Below are positions 23,784 through 32,025 of a stretch of 38,701 bases of DNA, one piece after another. Numbering within the stretch: position 1 is the first letter of the stretch; the number at the start of each line of letters is the position of its first letter. A model generated the notes under the pieces. It ran no database searches and was not told the origin of the DNA. It was given only the letters and a program-made list of their open reading frames with translations. This DNA is from a virus. The DNA lies in the IMG/VR virus record IMGVR_UViG_3300030382_004717, positions 1 through 38,701 of that record; one strand, 5' to 3'. A program made the position numbers and the translations under genes.

Positions 23784-24015
23784 TATAGAAATTAAAGAAA
23801 TAGAAGTAATACAAGGTGGTTTAATTCAAATTGATTTTGAGAATAAATCAACTAAAGAATGTTATCGTGTGTTTTGTGAACCATCAAAGTTTTTTAGAAT
23901 GTTAGGAAGTGCTATGCAATTTCATTATATGGCATTTATGGATAATTATGAAGTGAACCAACTTGATAAAGAGTCTATGGAATTAAAACAACAGAAGGAG
24001 AACAAGAATGATTAG
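23773..24015 (+). CDS. small unknown acidic protein
   Basis: The 80-residue product overlaps the epimerase end, with AAGGAG upstream of the ATG. It begins with alternating strands (IEIKEIEVIQGGLIQIDF) and ends in a charged helix. The family is not recognised. A very small ORF overlaps its 3' end. Confidence 0.5.
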   Translation: MGNDIEIKEIEVIQGGLIQIDFENKSTKECYRVFCEPSKFFRMLGSAMQFHYMAFMDNYEVNQLDKESMELKQQKENKND

Positions 24016-24094
24016 TGCTTTCCCAAAAATATTCGCTATAAGAGGATTTCCAGAATATTATAAAAAGAAACTTTTAGAAAAATCTTTTGAGTAG
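24008..24094 (+). CDS. 28-residue micro-ORF before the hddA hairpin
   Basis: The ORF starts at ATG 24008 with AGAAGGAG a few bases upstream and ends at TAG 24092-24094, inside the first arm of the hairpin at 24090. The product is basic and aromatic (FPKIFAIRG, YYKKKLLEK). With a good ribosome binding site it may be a real small protein, or a leader peptide whose translation affects the hairpin. No family recognised. Confidence 0.35.
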   Translation: MISAFPKIFAIRGFPEYYKKKLLEKSFE

Positions 24095-24188
24095 TGGGTG
24101 TCTGTCGGATATATTGAAGAAGGCAGTTGAGATTCTATTGTTGGGGGCAGTGGTAGAGTTTTTGTTTTTTGCACCCACTACTTTTTTT
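24090..24188 (+). terminator. long-stem terminator/attenuator just before the heptose kinase start
   Basis: AGTAGTGGGTG at 24090-24100 is exactly complementary to CACCCACTACT at 24172-24182, an 11-bp stem, followed by a run of seven T (24182-24188). The 71-base interior is G/T-rich and can form a small hairpin (CTGTC with GGCAG). A stem plus T-run is an intrinsic-terminator pattern, but the next start codon is only eight bases after the T-run. There is no room for a promoter or ribosome binding site between them, so an attenuator or riboswitch-like role is more likely than a simple operon end. Confidence 0.6.
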
Positions 24189-24195
24189 ATTTATT

Positions 24196-25194
24196 ATGAT
24201 AATAACAAGAACCCCTTTTAGAATATCATTTTTCGGTGGTGGGACTGATTATCCTCAGTGGTATGATAAGCATGGTGGTCAGGTGCTTTCTACTACAATC
24301 AATAAATATTGTTACATTCTTTTAAGAAATCTTCCTCCATTTTTTAGGTTTGATCATGTTATTAGATATTCAGAAAGAGAAGAAGTAAAGTGGGTGTCAG
24401 AAATAAAGCACCCTTCAGTTAGGGCTTGTTTTGTATATGCTGGTGTAAAGGGAGGATTAGAAGTGGTACACACTGGCGATATACCAGCAAAATCAGGTAT
24501 AGGTTCAAGTTCAGCTTTTACAGTTGGATTACTTCATGCTTTATATGGATTACAAGGGAATATAGTTACAAAAAGGAAGTTAGCTGATGCGGCATTACAT
24601 GTTGAACAACACATAATAGAAGAGTGTGTTGGTTCTCAAGATCAAGTGGCTTGTGTTTTTGGTGGGTTTAATAAAATAGAATTTAATAAACAGGGTTTTT
24701 ATGTGAAACCATTGACTCTTAAAGAAGAAAGATTAAAATTATTAGAAGGACATCTTATGCTTTTCTTTACTGGGTTTTCAAGACAGGCTTCTGAGATAGC
24801 AAAAAGTCAAGTACAGAATTTTAAAGTAAAAAATGCTACTTTAAAAAGTATACACGATATGGTTGATGAAGCAATAGGTTATTTAAATACTGATATAATT
24901 AGTTTTGGCAAATTGTTACATGAAAGTTGGGAGTTGAAAAAGAATCTTTCCAGTAAAATTAGTACAGATGAGATTGACAATATGTATAATATTGCATTAA
25001 GGAAAGGTGCTATTGGTGGTAAGTTGTTGGGAGCAGGTGGTGGGGGTTTTTTGTTAATATTTGCTGAACCAAAGAAACATAAAATCGTTGAGAAAGCTTT
25101 AGTGAAACAAGGAGCAGTTTATGTTCCATTTGATTTTGAATCATTAGGAAGCCAAATTATTCATTATTCAACTATAGATAATAATTATGATTGA
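24196..25194 (+). CDS. hddA: D-glycero-D-manno-heptose 7-phosphate kinase-like (GHMP kinase)
   Basis: In this 332-residue GHMP kinase RTPFRISFFGGGTDYPQWY at the N-terminus is the HddA/galactokinase-type sugar-binding segment. IPAKSGIGSSSAFTVGLLHAL near residues 93-113 is the ATP-binding GHMP motif 2, and GAIGGKLLGAGGGGFLL near 275-291 is motif 3. VEQHIIEECVGSQDQVACVFGG is typical of HddA. HddA phosphorylates heptose 7-phosphate at O1 in the GDP-heptose pathway. No Shine-Dalgarno sequence is visible before ATG 24196, which follows a hairpin and T-run. Its stop overlaps the hddC-like gene. GmhA and GmhB equivalents are not in the window. Confidence 0.85.
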   Translation: MIITRTPFRISFFGGGTDYPQWYDKHGGQVLSTTINKYCYILLRNLPPFFRFDHVIRYSEREEVKWVSEIKHPSVRACFVYAGVKGGLEVVHTGDIPAKSGIGSSSAFTVGLLHALYGLQGNIVTKRKLADAALHVEQHIIEECVGSQDQVACVFGGFNKIEFNKQGFYVKPLTLKEERLKLLEGHLMLFFTGFSRQASEIAKSQVQNFKVKNATLKSIHDMVDEAIGYLNTDIISFGKLLHESWELKKNLSSKISTDEIDNMYNIALRKGAIGGKLLGAGGGGFLLIFAEPKKHKIVEKALVKQGAVYVPFDFESLGSQIIHYSTIDNNYD

Positions 25195-25840
25195 TCTTTC
25201 AAAAATAGATGTAGTGATATTGTGTGGTGGGTTAGGCACTCGCATAAGAAATGTTACAAACGATAAAATACCAAAATGTTTGATTGATATAAATGGAACA
25301 CCTTTTTTAAAAAGATTAGTTTTAAATTTGATGGATCAGGGATTTAGAAGATTTATATTTTGTACTGGACATAAAGGAGTAGAGTTGGCTCAATATGTTC
25401 ATAATATGTTACCTGAACATTGTGAGAAAATTATATCCCACGAGCAGATACCGTTAGGCACAGGTGGAGCGGTGTGGAAGGCTATGAGATTTATTAAGAG
25501 TGAATATTTTTTTATAATGAACGGTGATACATTTTGTTCAGTAGATTTTAAAATATTTGTTAGACAAAGTATTTATAAATTAGAAAGAGGTGTAGCTGTT
25601 GGGTTAGGTATATTATCTAATGGATTAGACACGATAAATTCAGGAATTTATTTTGTTAATAATGTATCTTTATATTCTGAATTAAGTGATTGGGGTAAAT
25701 GTTGCTCTTTAGAAAAAGAAGTTTTCCCTCCTCTTATAGGTACTCCTTGTTATGATTTTGAGGTAGCTGATGAAGAAAATATTTTTATAGATATAGGTAC
25801 ACCAGAAGGTTATAAAAAAGCATTGGAATGTTTTAAATGA
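25187..25840 (+). CDS. hddC: heptose 1-phosphate guanylyltransferase-like nucleotidyltransferase
   Basis: This 217-residue protein is a sugar-phosphate nucleotidyltransferase of the RmlA-like fold: VILCGGLGTRIRNVTNDKIPKCL near residues 9-31 is the nucleotide-binding signature with Arg and Lys, PLGTGGAVWKA near 83-93 is the base-contacting loop, and FIMNGDTF near 105-112 supplies the metal-binding Asp. The length and the adjacent HddA-like kinase make HddC the best assignment, forming GDP-heptose from GTP. A different nucleotide specificity cannot be excluded. It overlaps both neighbours by a few bases. Confidence 0.8.
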   Translation: MIDLSKIDVVILCGGLGTRIRNVTNDKIPKCLIDINGTPFLKRLVLNLMDQGFRRFIFCTGHKGVELAQYVHNMLPEHCEKIISHEQIPLGTGGAVWKAMRFIKSEYFFIMNGDTFCSVDFKIFVRQSIYKLERGVAVGLGILSNGLDTINSGIYFVNNVSLYSELSDWGKCCSLEKEVFPPLIGTPCYDFEVADEENIFIDIGTPEGYKKALECFK

Positions 25841-27243
25841 AAATACTTTTTGTAGTTCCTCAATTAGATTATGCAGATCAAATTTCTGTTGCTTATCTTT
25901 CAGCGGTGGTAAAAAATTTAGGGCACGAAACTGAATTTTTTAATGCCAGAGTGAATGAGTGTAGATTTGAAGAGTCATTTTGTATTTTATCATTACAGCT
26001 TATTTCTCCCGATATAATAGCTTACACAACTACTATCCAACACTTTGAAGAGATTTGTTATTGGAATGCTATGGCAAAGAAGAATTGGGATTTTATTTCA
26101 ATTCTTGGTGGTGCTCATGCTACATTTGCACCTGAAACATTTAAAGATAGTGGAATGGATTATTATTGTATTGGGGAGGGTGAAAGTGCTTTTGAAATAT
26201 TTTTAAAAGGTGCTGAAGCTGGGTTAGGAGTTACTAAAAATAATGTAGTAATTTCTCCTAATATAATTTGTAAGGGTGGTTATAATCATACAAATGTAAA
26301 AAGACTTAATTTAATTCAAGATTTGGATTCGCTACCTTTCCCTGATAGAGATTTAACATTAGCAAATTCATATTTGAAAGATACTCCAAAGAAAACATTT
26401 TATACATCAAGAGGCTGTCCGTATAGCTGTAGTTACTGTGCCAACAATCATTATAATAAAATGTATAGAGGGCAAAAGATAGTAAGAAGGTTTTCTGTTG
26501 ATAGGATTATAGAAGAAATTCAATATGTAAAAAGTAAATACAGGTGTGATTTTATAAAGTTTGGTGATGATTTATTTGCTTTGAAGGCTGACGATTGGTT
26601 GTATGAATTTTCAGTAGAATATATGGATAAAATTAATATTCCATTTAATTGTTATTTACGGATTGATAGTGTTGATGATAGTTTGTTGACAATGTTAAAG
26701 ATGGCAGGTTGTCATTCAGTTCATTTGTCTATTGATAGTGTAAATCCAGATATAAGAGAAAGGATTTTAAATAGAAAATCAAAATCAAATATCTGGCAGA
26801 TAGGAGATAAGTTAGAGTTGATTCATAAGTATGGCATAGAGACATGGGTGAACTATATGTTAGCAGCACCTGAATCTACAGTTGGTGATGATTTGCACAC
26901 TATGACTATTTCTAAAATTAGCAAAGTTTCATATACGAGTTATTCAATGACTGATCCAATTAAAGGTACAGATTTATATGATTATTGCATAGATAAAGGT
27001 TACATTGATAAAAGTTATTCAGGTGATATGAGTAACTGTTCAACAAGATCGACATTGAAATGTTTTACTAATAAAGATAAAGATGTTCGATACAATATTT
27101 ATTTGTTAGGAGCATTGTGTGGGAAAGTTCCTTATTGGATTTTGTTTTGTTTAATATTTTATATTAAGCCAAATAGGTTCTTTGAGTGGATTCATAAAAA
27201 GTATTATGAGTATAATATAGAAAAGGTCATTTTTAAATTGTAA
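25837..27243 (+). CDS. B12-binding-domain radical SAM enzyme
   Basis: In this 468-residue protein the N-terminal 130 residues form a cobalamin-binding-type fold (ILFVVPQLDYA...ISILGGAHATFAPE, YYCIGEGESAF). The radical SAM core begins at TSRGCPYSCSYCANN with C194, C198 and C201 as cluster ligands, followed by FIKFGDDLFAL and RIDSVDDSLLTMLKMAGC. The C-terminus is hydrophobic (VPYWILFCLIFYI near 430). Members of this class carry out methyl transfers and rearrangements on sugars, lipids and secondary metabolites. Being last in the sugar operon, it may modify the nucleotide sugar or its product. The TGAGTATAATA motif lies within its last 40 bases. Confidence 0.82.
   Translation: MKILFVVPQLDYADQISVAYLSAVVKNLGHETEFFNARVNECRFEESFCILSLQLISPDIIAYTTTIQHFEEICYWNAMAKKNWDFISILGGAHATFAPETFKDSGMDYYCIGEGESAFEIFLKGAEAGLGVTKNNVVISPNIICKGGYNHTNVKRLNLIQDLDSLPFPDRDLTLANSYLKDTPKKTFYTSRGCPYSCSYCANNHYNKMYRGQKIVRRFSVDRIIEEIQYVKSKYRCDFIKFGDDLFALKADDWLYEFSVEYMDKINIPFNCYLRIDSVDDSLLTMLKMAGCHSVHLSIDSVNPDIRERILNRKSKSNIWQIGDKLELIHKYGIETWVNYMLAAPESTVGDDLHTMTISKISKVSYTSYSMTDPIKGTDLYDYCIDKGYIDKSYSGDMSNCSTRSTLKCFTNKDKDVRYNIYLLGALCGKVPYWILFCLIFYIKPNRFFEWIHKKYYEYNIEKVIFKL
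27207..27217 (+). promoter_or_regulatory. TGAGTATAATA motif (putative promoter -10 region)
   Basis: An exact copy of the recurrent motif lies at the end of the radical SAM gene, 35 bases before ATG 27253, where gene content switches from sugar enzymes to nucleases. It also encodes Y-E-Y-N in frame, so dual use is possible. Confidence 0.45.
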
Positions 27244-27252
27244 GGAGGAAAT

Positions 27253-27393
27253 ATGGTAAATAAGTTAGATAGAAATTGGGTGTTAAGAGAAGCAGCAGAG
27301 GTTGTTATAGATGCAGCCAGGAGAGGAAGTAAGAGTACATCTGAAATAAATATTTTAAAAGAAGTGTTAGCTGTCCTTGAAAGAAAAGTATGA
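27253..27393 (+). CDS. small helical protein
   Basis: The 46-residue ORF runs from ATG 27253, with TAAGGAGGAA seven bases upstream, to TGA overlapping the next ATG. It is predicted to be two amphipathic helices (WVLREAAEVVIDAARRG and EINILKEVLAVLERK). The strong ribosome binding site and exact fit in the gap make it credible. Function unknown. Confidence 0.6.
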   Translation: MVNKLDRNWVLREAAEVVIDAARRGSKSTSEINILKEVLAVLERKV

Positions 27394-27914
27394 GAAAAGG
27401 TGGAGGGAAAGCAAAAGGTGCAGAGTTTGAAAGATGGGTGTGTAAGCAATTGAGTCTTGCTATATCTAATAATAAGAGAGATGATATATTTTGGCGGTCA
27501 GCTATGTCAGGTGGTAGGGCAACTATTAAGTTTAAAAAAGGTGAAGAGAATATAGCACAGGTTGGCGATATTAGTGGTATTGATTCGATAGGTAGTAAAT
27601 TTTTAGAAAGATATGTTATTGAGTGTAAAAGATATAGGATAGTGCATCTTGAAAGTTTATTTTATGGTAAACCAAAGAAAGATTCTGTGTTAGAATTTTG
27701 GAAACAAGTAGAAAAGGATGCTGATAATTGTAATAAAGAACCAATATTGATTGTAAAAGAAAATGGGAAGGATCCATTGGTGTTTGTAGAAGATGATTTT
27801 GGAACTGGTCAAATATATATTGATGGGCTTGGTGTATATGTTATATATTTTAAAGATTTTTTGAATCAATATGTTGTAGCATTTGCAAAAAGTGATTGGA
27901 GAAATTTTGAGTAA
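27390..27914 (+). CDS. PD-(D/E)XK-like nuclease, possible Holliday junction resolvase
   Basis: In this 174-residue protein AEFERWVCKQLS near residues 10-21 gives the first Glu, GDISGID near 55 the Asp, and YVIECKRY near 71-78 the E-x-K pair. These are the four elements of a PD-(D/E)XK nuclease with Hjc/RusA-type spacing. FWKQVEKDADNCNKEPILIVKEN fits the helix-strand that follows in such folds. It precedes the SbcD/SbcC-like pair, so a role in recombination or replication-fork processing is likely. The assignment to resolvase is tentative. Confidence 0.6.
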   Translation: MRKGGGKAKGAEFERWVCKQLSLAISNNKRDDIFWRSAMSGGRATIKFKKGEENIAQVGDISGIDSIGSKFLERYVIECKRYRIVHLESLFYGKPKKDSVLEFWKQVEKDADNCNKEPILIVKENGKDPLVFVEDDFGTGQIYIDGLGVYVIYFKDFLNQYVVAFAKSDWRNFE

Positions 27915-28905
27915 ACTTGTTTGTGCAGACCCACATTTTGATGATAGTGTAAGGAATGAATACAGGTGGGAATTATTTCCTTGGCTGAAGAAACAAGCAT
28001 TGGCTACAAAAAGTGATACACTTTATATTGTTGGAGATATATGCGATAGAAAAAATAATCATTCAGATAAGTTAGTGAATAGAGTTATTGATTCTTTTAT
28101 AGAATTGTCTGAAGTGTTTGTAGAAATACGAATTATTAAAGGGAATCATGATTATGATAAAGATGATGCTACACCTTTTTTTAAATTTATGGGTGAGATT
28201 GATAGACTTTATTATGTTAATGAATCTTTTGCTATTGGGAGGGAATTGTTTTTACCTCATACAAGAAATCCTTCAAAGGATTGGAAAGATATAAATTTTA
28301 ATGATTATAAAATAGTTTACATGCATCAGATGGTCAAAGGGTCAAAGGTGCATGACAGTTATTGTATTGAAGAAGGTTATGATCCAAACCAATTTAAGAA
28401 ATATAAAAACACGTTATTTATATCAGGTGATAATCATATACCACAGTCAATTGGTGATAATTTTATTTATGTTGGTGCTCCTTACCCAGTAAAATTTGGT
28501 GATGATTATATGAGTAGGATACTTCATATTCCTTCAATAGAAGAAAATCCTATTCAAACTATAAGCATTTTGCATCGCTCAATAGCAAAGAAGAGCTGTA
28601 AGATAAAAAAGATTGGTGATTTGAATAACTGTGATTGGAGAAAAGGAGATCATGCTAAAGTTGAAATTAATTTATCAAGGTCAGAGTTTCATGAATATCC
28701 AGCTATAAGAAAACAAGTAAACATATTTTGTAAGGTAAATAATATTGAGTTGTTTTCTGTTGAGCTGAAGCCTTTAAAGGACAAGGGAATAAAGATGAAA
28801 AATCCTAAAAAGAAATTAACAAACCCTTCTCAAATCTTAAAAGAATTTTCTGATAAAGAAAAGATAGGCGATGAGCTGTTAAAGGTGGGGGAGGAATTGC
28901 TTTGA
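27907..28905 (+). CDS. SbcD/Mre11-like nuclease (T4 gp47 type)
   Basis: This 332-residue metallophosphoesterase shows the five motifs in order: ADPHFD near residues 6-11, GDICDRKN near 43, GNHDYD near 79, MHQM near 140, and GDNHIPQ near 172. This is the Mre11/SbcD nuclease core that works with the Rad50/SbcC ATPase encoded next. I chose TTG 27907 because TTGGAGA lies just upstream and gives the natural N-terminus SKLVCADPHF; a TTG at 27883 is in frame. The start overlaps the previous gene, and the stop overlaps the SbcC start. Confidence 0.87.
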   Translation: MSKLVCADPHFDDSVRNEYRWELFPWLKKQALATKSDTLYIVGDICDRKNNHSDKLVNRVIDSFIELSEVFVEIRIIKGNHDYDKDDATPFFKFMGEIDRLYYVNESFAIGRELFLPHTRNPSKDWKDINFNDYKIVYMHQMVKGSKVHDSYCIEEGYDPNQFKKYKNTLFISGDNHIPQSIGDNFIYVGAPYPVKFGDDYMSRILHIPSIEENPIQTISILHRSIAKKSCKIKKIGDLNNCDWRKGDHAKVEINLSRSEFHEYPAIRKQVNIFCKVNNIELFSVELKPLKDKGIKMKNPKKKLTNPSQILKEFSDKEKIGDELLKVGEELL

Positions 28906-30794
28906 ATATTCGATCAATAACAATACAGGGTTTTAGAACTTTTAAAGAAAGACAAACATTTAAATTTATAGATATAACTTCTAAAACGTTGAGCTATGTG
29001 ACAGGAAAAAATAAAGTAGAAGAAAATCTTGAGGGCAATGATGTTGGTAAGAGTTCTTTATTTGAGGCTTTGTGTTTTGCTTTTTACGGTATGACTTCCA
29101 CTAAGTTAAGAGCAGGAGATATCGGCAATTGGGATAGTGATAAGAAGTGTTATGTTGCTTTAGATTTTGAAAACAATGGCAAATATTATACTTTGTTAAG
29201 AAGATGGAATCCTAATTTTTTAGAAGTATCTGTTGCTGATAGCAATGATGAGATGGCAATGGCAGATGTAAAAAAGGGAATTACTCAACAAGAGCTTGAA
29301 GACATTATCGGGTTAGGGTTTTCTGGTTTTCTGTATTCTGTTTTTATAAGTCAGTTTACTTCTAAATTTTTTGATCTTGAACCTTCTGAGAAGTTAAAGA
29401 TATTTAGTGACATATTAAATTTAGATGATTGGATTAATAGAAGTGAAAAAGCTAAAGAAGAAGTAAAGTTAATAAAAAATGATATTGATGTTTGTACCAA
29501 TAATAGACATACTTTGGAAGGGAAGATATCAGTTTTGTCTGAAAAAGATTTTAAAGACGATATAAAAGATTGGGACAAAAACCAAAAGGTCAAAATTAAA
29601 GAAATAGATACTGGTGTAATTTTATTAAAAAAGGAAATCACTATTCTTAATAAAAGTGTATCTGAGCTAAAGATAGAGGAGAAAGAATTGAAGGAAGAAT
29701 TAAAATTAGAAACAATTGGTTATAATAAAATTAGTGACGAATTTGATAAAATAAAAGAGTGTGTAGAAAACTTTAGTAGAAAAATTAGAGATGGTGAAAA
29801 AGATTTATCTTTGCTTCAAAAAAGTATAGATAAATTTGAAGATGTTAAAGATACCTGTCCATATTGCTTTCAAGATGTATCTCCTACACATTTGAGAGAT
29901 GAACTTAGAAAATTAGATAAGGAAGCTAATGTTATAGAAACAAAAATGAAGGCTGATCAAATAAATAAAAAAAATGCTTTTAAAAAAATGAATGATTTAA
30001 ACTTAAAATTAGATAAGCGTGATAAGGTTTTAAATGATTTAGAAGACGATATCAAATCAGTGGTATTTGAGCTGGGAGATGCTGTTGTAAAAGTATCAAC
30101 TAAGAATGCAAGAATAAGAGATTTTGTAAAGAGTAAAGATACAATAAATAGTGAAGATAATCCTTTTGTTAAGTTGAAAGAAGAGAATGACAAACGATTG
30201 AGTAAAGTCAAAGATGATTTGAAGTCATTGGAAAAAGAATTTAGTGAATTGGAAAGAAAGTCTAAGTTGTATGAGTTTTGGGTAAAAGGATTTAAAGATG
30301 TACGGTTGTTTGTGGTTAGTCAGGCTTTGCAGGAGTTTGAGATTTGTATAAATAATAACCTTCAGAAGTTAGGTTTATCTGAATGGGAAGTGAAGTTAGA
30401 TATTGAAAAGGAAACAAGAGGAGGTAAGTCAATCAAAAGAGGTTTTGAAGTAAAGGTTGTTTCCCCTTATAATAATAAGTCAGTACCGTTTAAATGTTGG
30501 GGAGGAGGAGTATCCCAGCGGTTAAGAATAGCTGGTACAATGGGATTGATAGATTTAATAAGGAGTAGGACAGGCTCAGATTGGAATATAGAAATCTGGG
30601 ATGAGCCAACGCAGTGGCTTAGTTCCAATGGTGTGGATCAACTTTTGGAATTGTTAATGGAAAGAGCTATATTATCAGAGAAAAAATTATTTTTAATAGA
30701 TCATAGAAAGTTAAATAGTTTCGGTGGGTTTTATAATATAATAAATATAGAGAAGGATATTGATGGGAGTAAGATATCAATTGAAACTGGATAA
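28902..30794 (+). CDS. SbcC/Rad50-like ATPase (T4 gp46 type)
   Basis: In this 630-residue protein the N-terminal lobe has ITIQGFRTF and Walker A GNDVGKSSLFEAL near residues 45-57. Long charged coiled coils at about 180-310 and 330-460 flank a zinc hook CPYC at residues 319-322. The C-terminal lobe has the ABC signature region WGGGVSQRLRIA near 535, Walker B IEIWDEPTQWLS near 563, and LFLIDHR near 600. It is shorter than bacterial SbcC (about 1,000) and close to T4 gp46 (about 560). The start is TTG 28902 with GGGGGAGG upstream. The last 32 bases overlap the Fic gene. Confidence 0.9.
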   Translation: MNIRSITIQGFRTFKERQTFKFIDITSKTLSYVTGKNKVEENLEGNDVGKSSLFEALCFAFYGMTSTKLRAGDIGNWDSDKKCYVALDFENNGKYYTLLRRWNPNFLEVSVADSNDEMAMADVKKGITQQELEDIIGLGFSGFLYSVFISQFTSKFFDLEPSEKLKIFSDILNLDDWINRSEKAKEEVKLIKNDIDVCTNNRHTLEGKISVLSEKDFKDDIKDWDKNQKVKIKEIDTGVILLKKEITILNKSVSELKIEEKELKEELKLETIGYNKISDEFDKIKECVENFSRKIRDGEKDLSLLQKSIDKFEDVKDTCPYCFQDVSPTHLRDELRKLDKEANVIETKMKADQINKKNAFKKMNDLNLKLDKRDKVLNDLEDDIKSVVFELGDAVVKVSTKNARIRDFVKSKDTINSEDNPFVKLKEENDKRLSKVKDDLKSLEKEFSELERKSKLYEFWVKGFKDVRLFVVSQALQEFEICINNNLQKLGLSEWEVKLDIEKETRGGKSIKRGFEVKVVSPYNNKSVPFKCWGGGVSQRLRIAGTMGLIDLIRSRTGSDWNIEIWDEPTQWLSSNGVDQLLELLMERAILSEKKLFLIDHRKLNSFGGFYNIINIEKDIDGSKISIETG

Positions 30795-31281
30795 TAAAAA
30801 ATCAAGATTGTTAATTGAAGCATTAACCCATTCCAATTGGATTGAGAATGAGTGGTCAACTAAGGCTTTGATAGATAGTATTTATGCTTTTAATTATTTG
30901 AACATTTTTAAAAAACTTTCTGCTGAAATTATTTGTGATTGTCATGAAGAATTAATGAAATCAAGAGATTTACGTTCTGAACATATTGGACAATTTAGAA
31001 ATTGTGCTGTTCGTATTGGTAATAGAACTTGCCCTAATGTTGGGAAGGAAGCATTAGGGAGACAAATTAAAGAGTGGATAGAAGAATTTCCAGATAAAGG
31101 ACACGACCATTATGAATTTATCAAAGTTGGTCATATTGAATTTGAAAAGATACACCCATTTGTAGATGGTAATGGTAGAATAGGTAGAATGTTAATGAAT
31201 TGGCAAGCATTGAAAGCAGGGCTTGATCCAATAGTGATTAAGGTAGAAGACAGATTTAAATATTATAAATGGTTTGAATAG
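30763..31281 (+). CDS. Fic-domain protein with N-terminal inhibitory motif
   Basis: This 172-residue protein carries the complete Fic active site HPFVDGNGRIGR starting at H131, so it is predicted to be competent for AMPylation or a related nucleotide transfer. SNWIEN at residues 24-29 matches the Fic inhibitory helix motif (S/T)xxxE(G/N), which places the auto-inhibition in the same chain at the N-terminus (class II). The gene starts inside the SbcC-like gene end; AAGGA lies upstream of ATG 30763. A T/A-rich TATAATATAATAAATA stretch is 26 bases before the start. Targets are unknown; a host protein is a natural guess for a phage. Confidence 0.87.
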   Translation: MGVRYQLKLDNKKSRLLIEALTHSNWIENEWSTKALIDSIYAFNYLNIFKKLSAEIICDCHEELMKSRDLRSEHIGQFRNCAVRIGNRTCPNVGKEALGRQIKEWIEEFPDKGHDHYEFIKVGHIEFEKIHPFVDGNGRIGRMLMNWQALKAGLDPIVIKVEDRFKYYKWFE

Positions 31282-31412
31282 TGGATATAAATTGGGCTAA
31301 AGCAATAGCAAGTATAGCGATATGTACTGCTGGTGCTTATACAATGCACATTACAAATGGAACAACAGGGATAGGATGGGCTGTTTTAGGATTATTAATT
31401 ATTTGGGGATGA
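31281..31412 (+). CDS. small membrane protein
   Basis: The 43-residue ORF starts at GTG 31281, sharing its first base with the Fic stop, and ends just before the next ATG. Two hydrophobic stretches (AIASIAICTAGAYTM and GIGWAVLGLLIIWG) predict one or two membrane helices. It fills the gap exactly. Function unknown. Confidence 0.55.
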   Translation: MDINWAKAIASIAICTAGAYTMHITNGTTGIGWAVLGLLIIWG

Positions 31413-31413
31413 C

Positions 31414-31677
31414 ATGGATTTCAGAAAAGAGTTGAGAAAAAAAATTCAAGGACATTTGCAAGATTTAGTAAGCAAGAAATTAGGAACAGAATTTACACAA
31501 AAAGAAATATTGATGATGATGGTGGATAAGTTTGACTTACCACCCAATGAAGTGGTAGAGGTGATAGCTCGGATAGCAGCAAAGAATAAATTAGAGGTTG
31601 TAATTTATACTCCTGCCATGTTTGATAGAATAATGACTGAGTTGGGAGTAAGAGTAACAAGATCAACTAATAATTAA
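31414..31677 (+). CDS. small unknown protein, helical
   Basis: The 87-residue product is charged at the N-terminus (MDFRKELRKKIQGHL), with a middle EFTQKEILMMMVDKFDLPPNEVV that could be a small helical bundle. The family is not recognised. It starts two bases after the previous stop and ends directly at the next ATG. Confidence 0.55.
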   Translation: MDFRKELRKKIQGHLQDLVSKKLGTEFTQKEILMMMVDKFDLPPNEVVEVIARIAAKNKLEVVIYTPAMFDRIMTELGVRVTRSTNN

Positions 31678-32025
31678 ATGGTATATAATGAAAAGCTAAA
31701 TCGTTCAGTCCATCAGCTGATGGATATATGTGAACTTATTGGCTCTGCCAATACACTCCTATTGTATGAATATGCTAATTTTAAATATAAGTATCATGGA
31801 CATCTTTCCTTCCCGTCAATCAATTTTGTAGTAAATGTTTTAAAGGATAGGGATTTAATTGAAGATGTCAAAAGAGAAAGGTGTAAGAAACACACTAAGT
31901 ACAACGCCAAAGAGATCATAGAAAGACATGGGATGTCCTTGGAGTTGTTTAATTATAAGATAAAGAAAATGAGAAAGATAAGAGATGAAGCAGTTAAAAA
32001 GAAAAAGAAAATAGAGGTGATATGA
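31678..32025 (+). CDS. small unknown basic protein, possible winged helix
   Basis: In this 115-residue product residues 10-60 (LMDICELIGSANTLLLYEYANF...SINFVVNVLKDRDLIEDVKRER) have the helix-helix-strand rhythm of a winged-helix DNA-binding domain, ending in a Lys-rich tail (KKKKKIEV). No specific motif is present, so the fold is a guess. It is joined tail-to-head to the previous gene, and the stop overlaps the next ATG. Confidence 0.5.
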   Translation: MVYNEKLNRSVHQLMDICELIGSANTLLLYEYANFKYKYHGHLSFPSINFVVNVLKDRDLIEDVKRERCKKHTKYNAKEIIERHGMSLELFNYKIKKMRKIRDEAVKKKKKIEVI

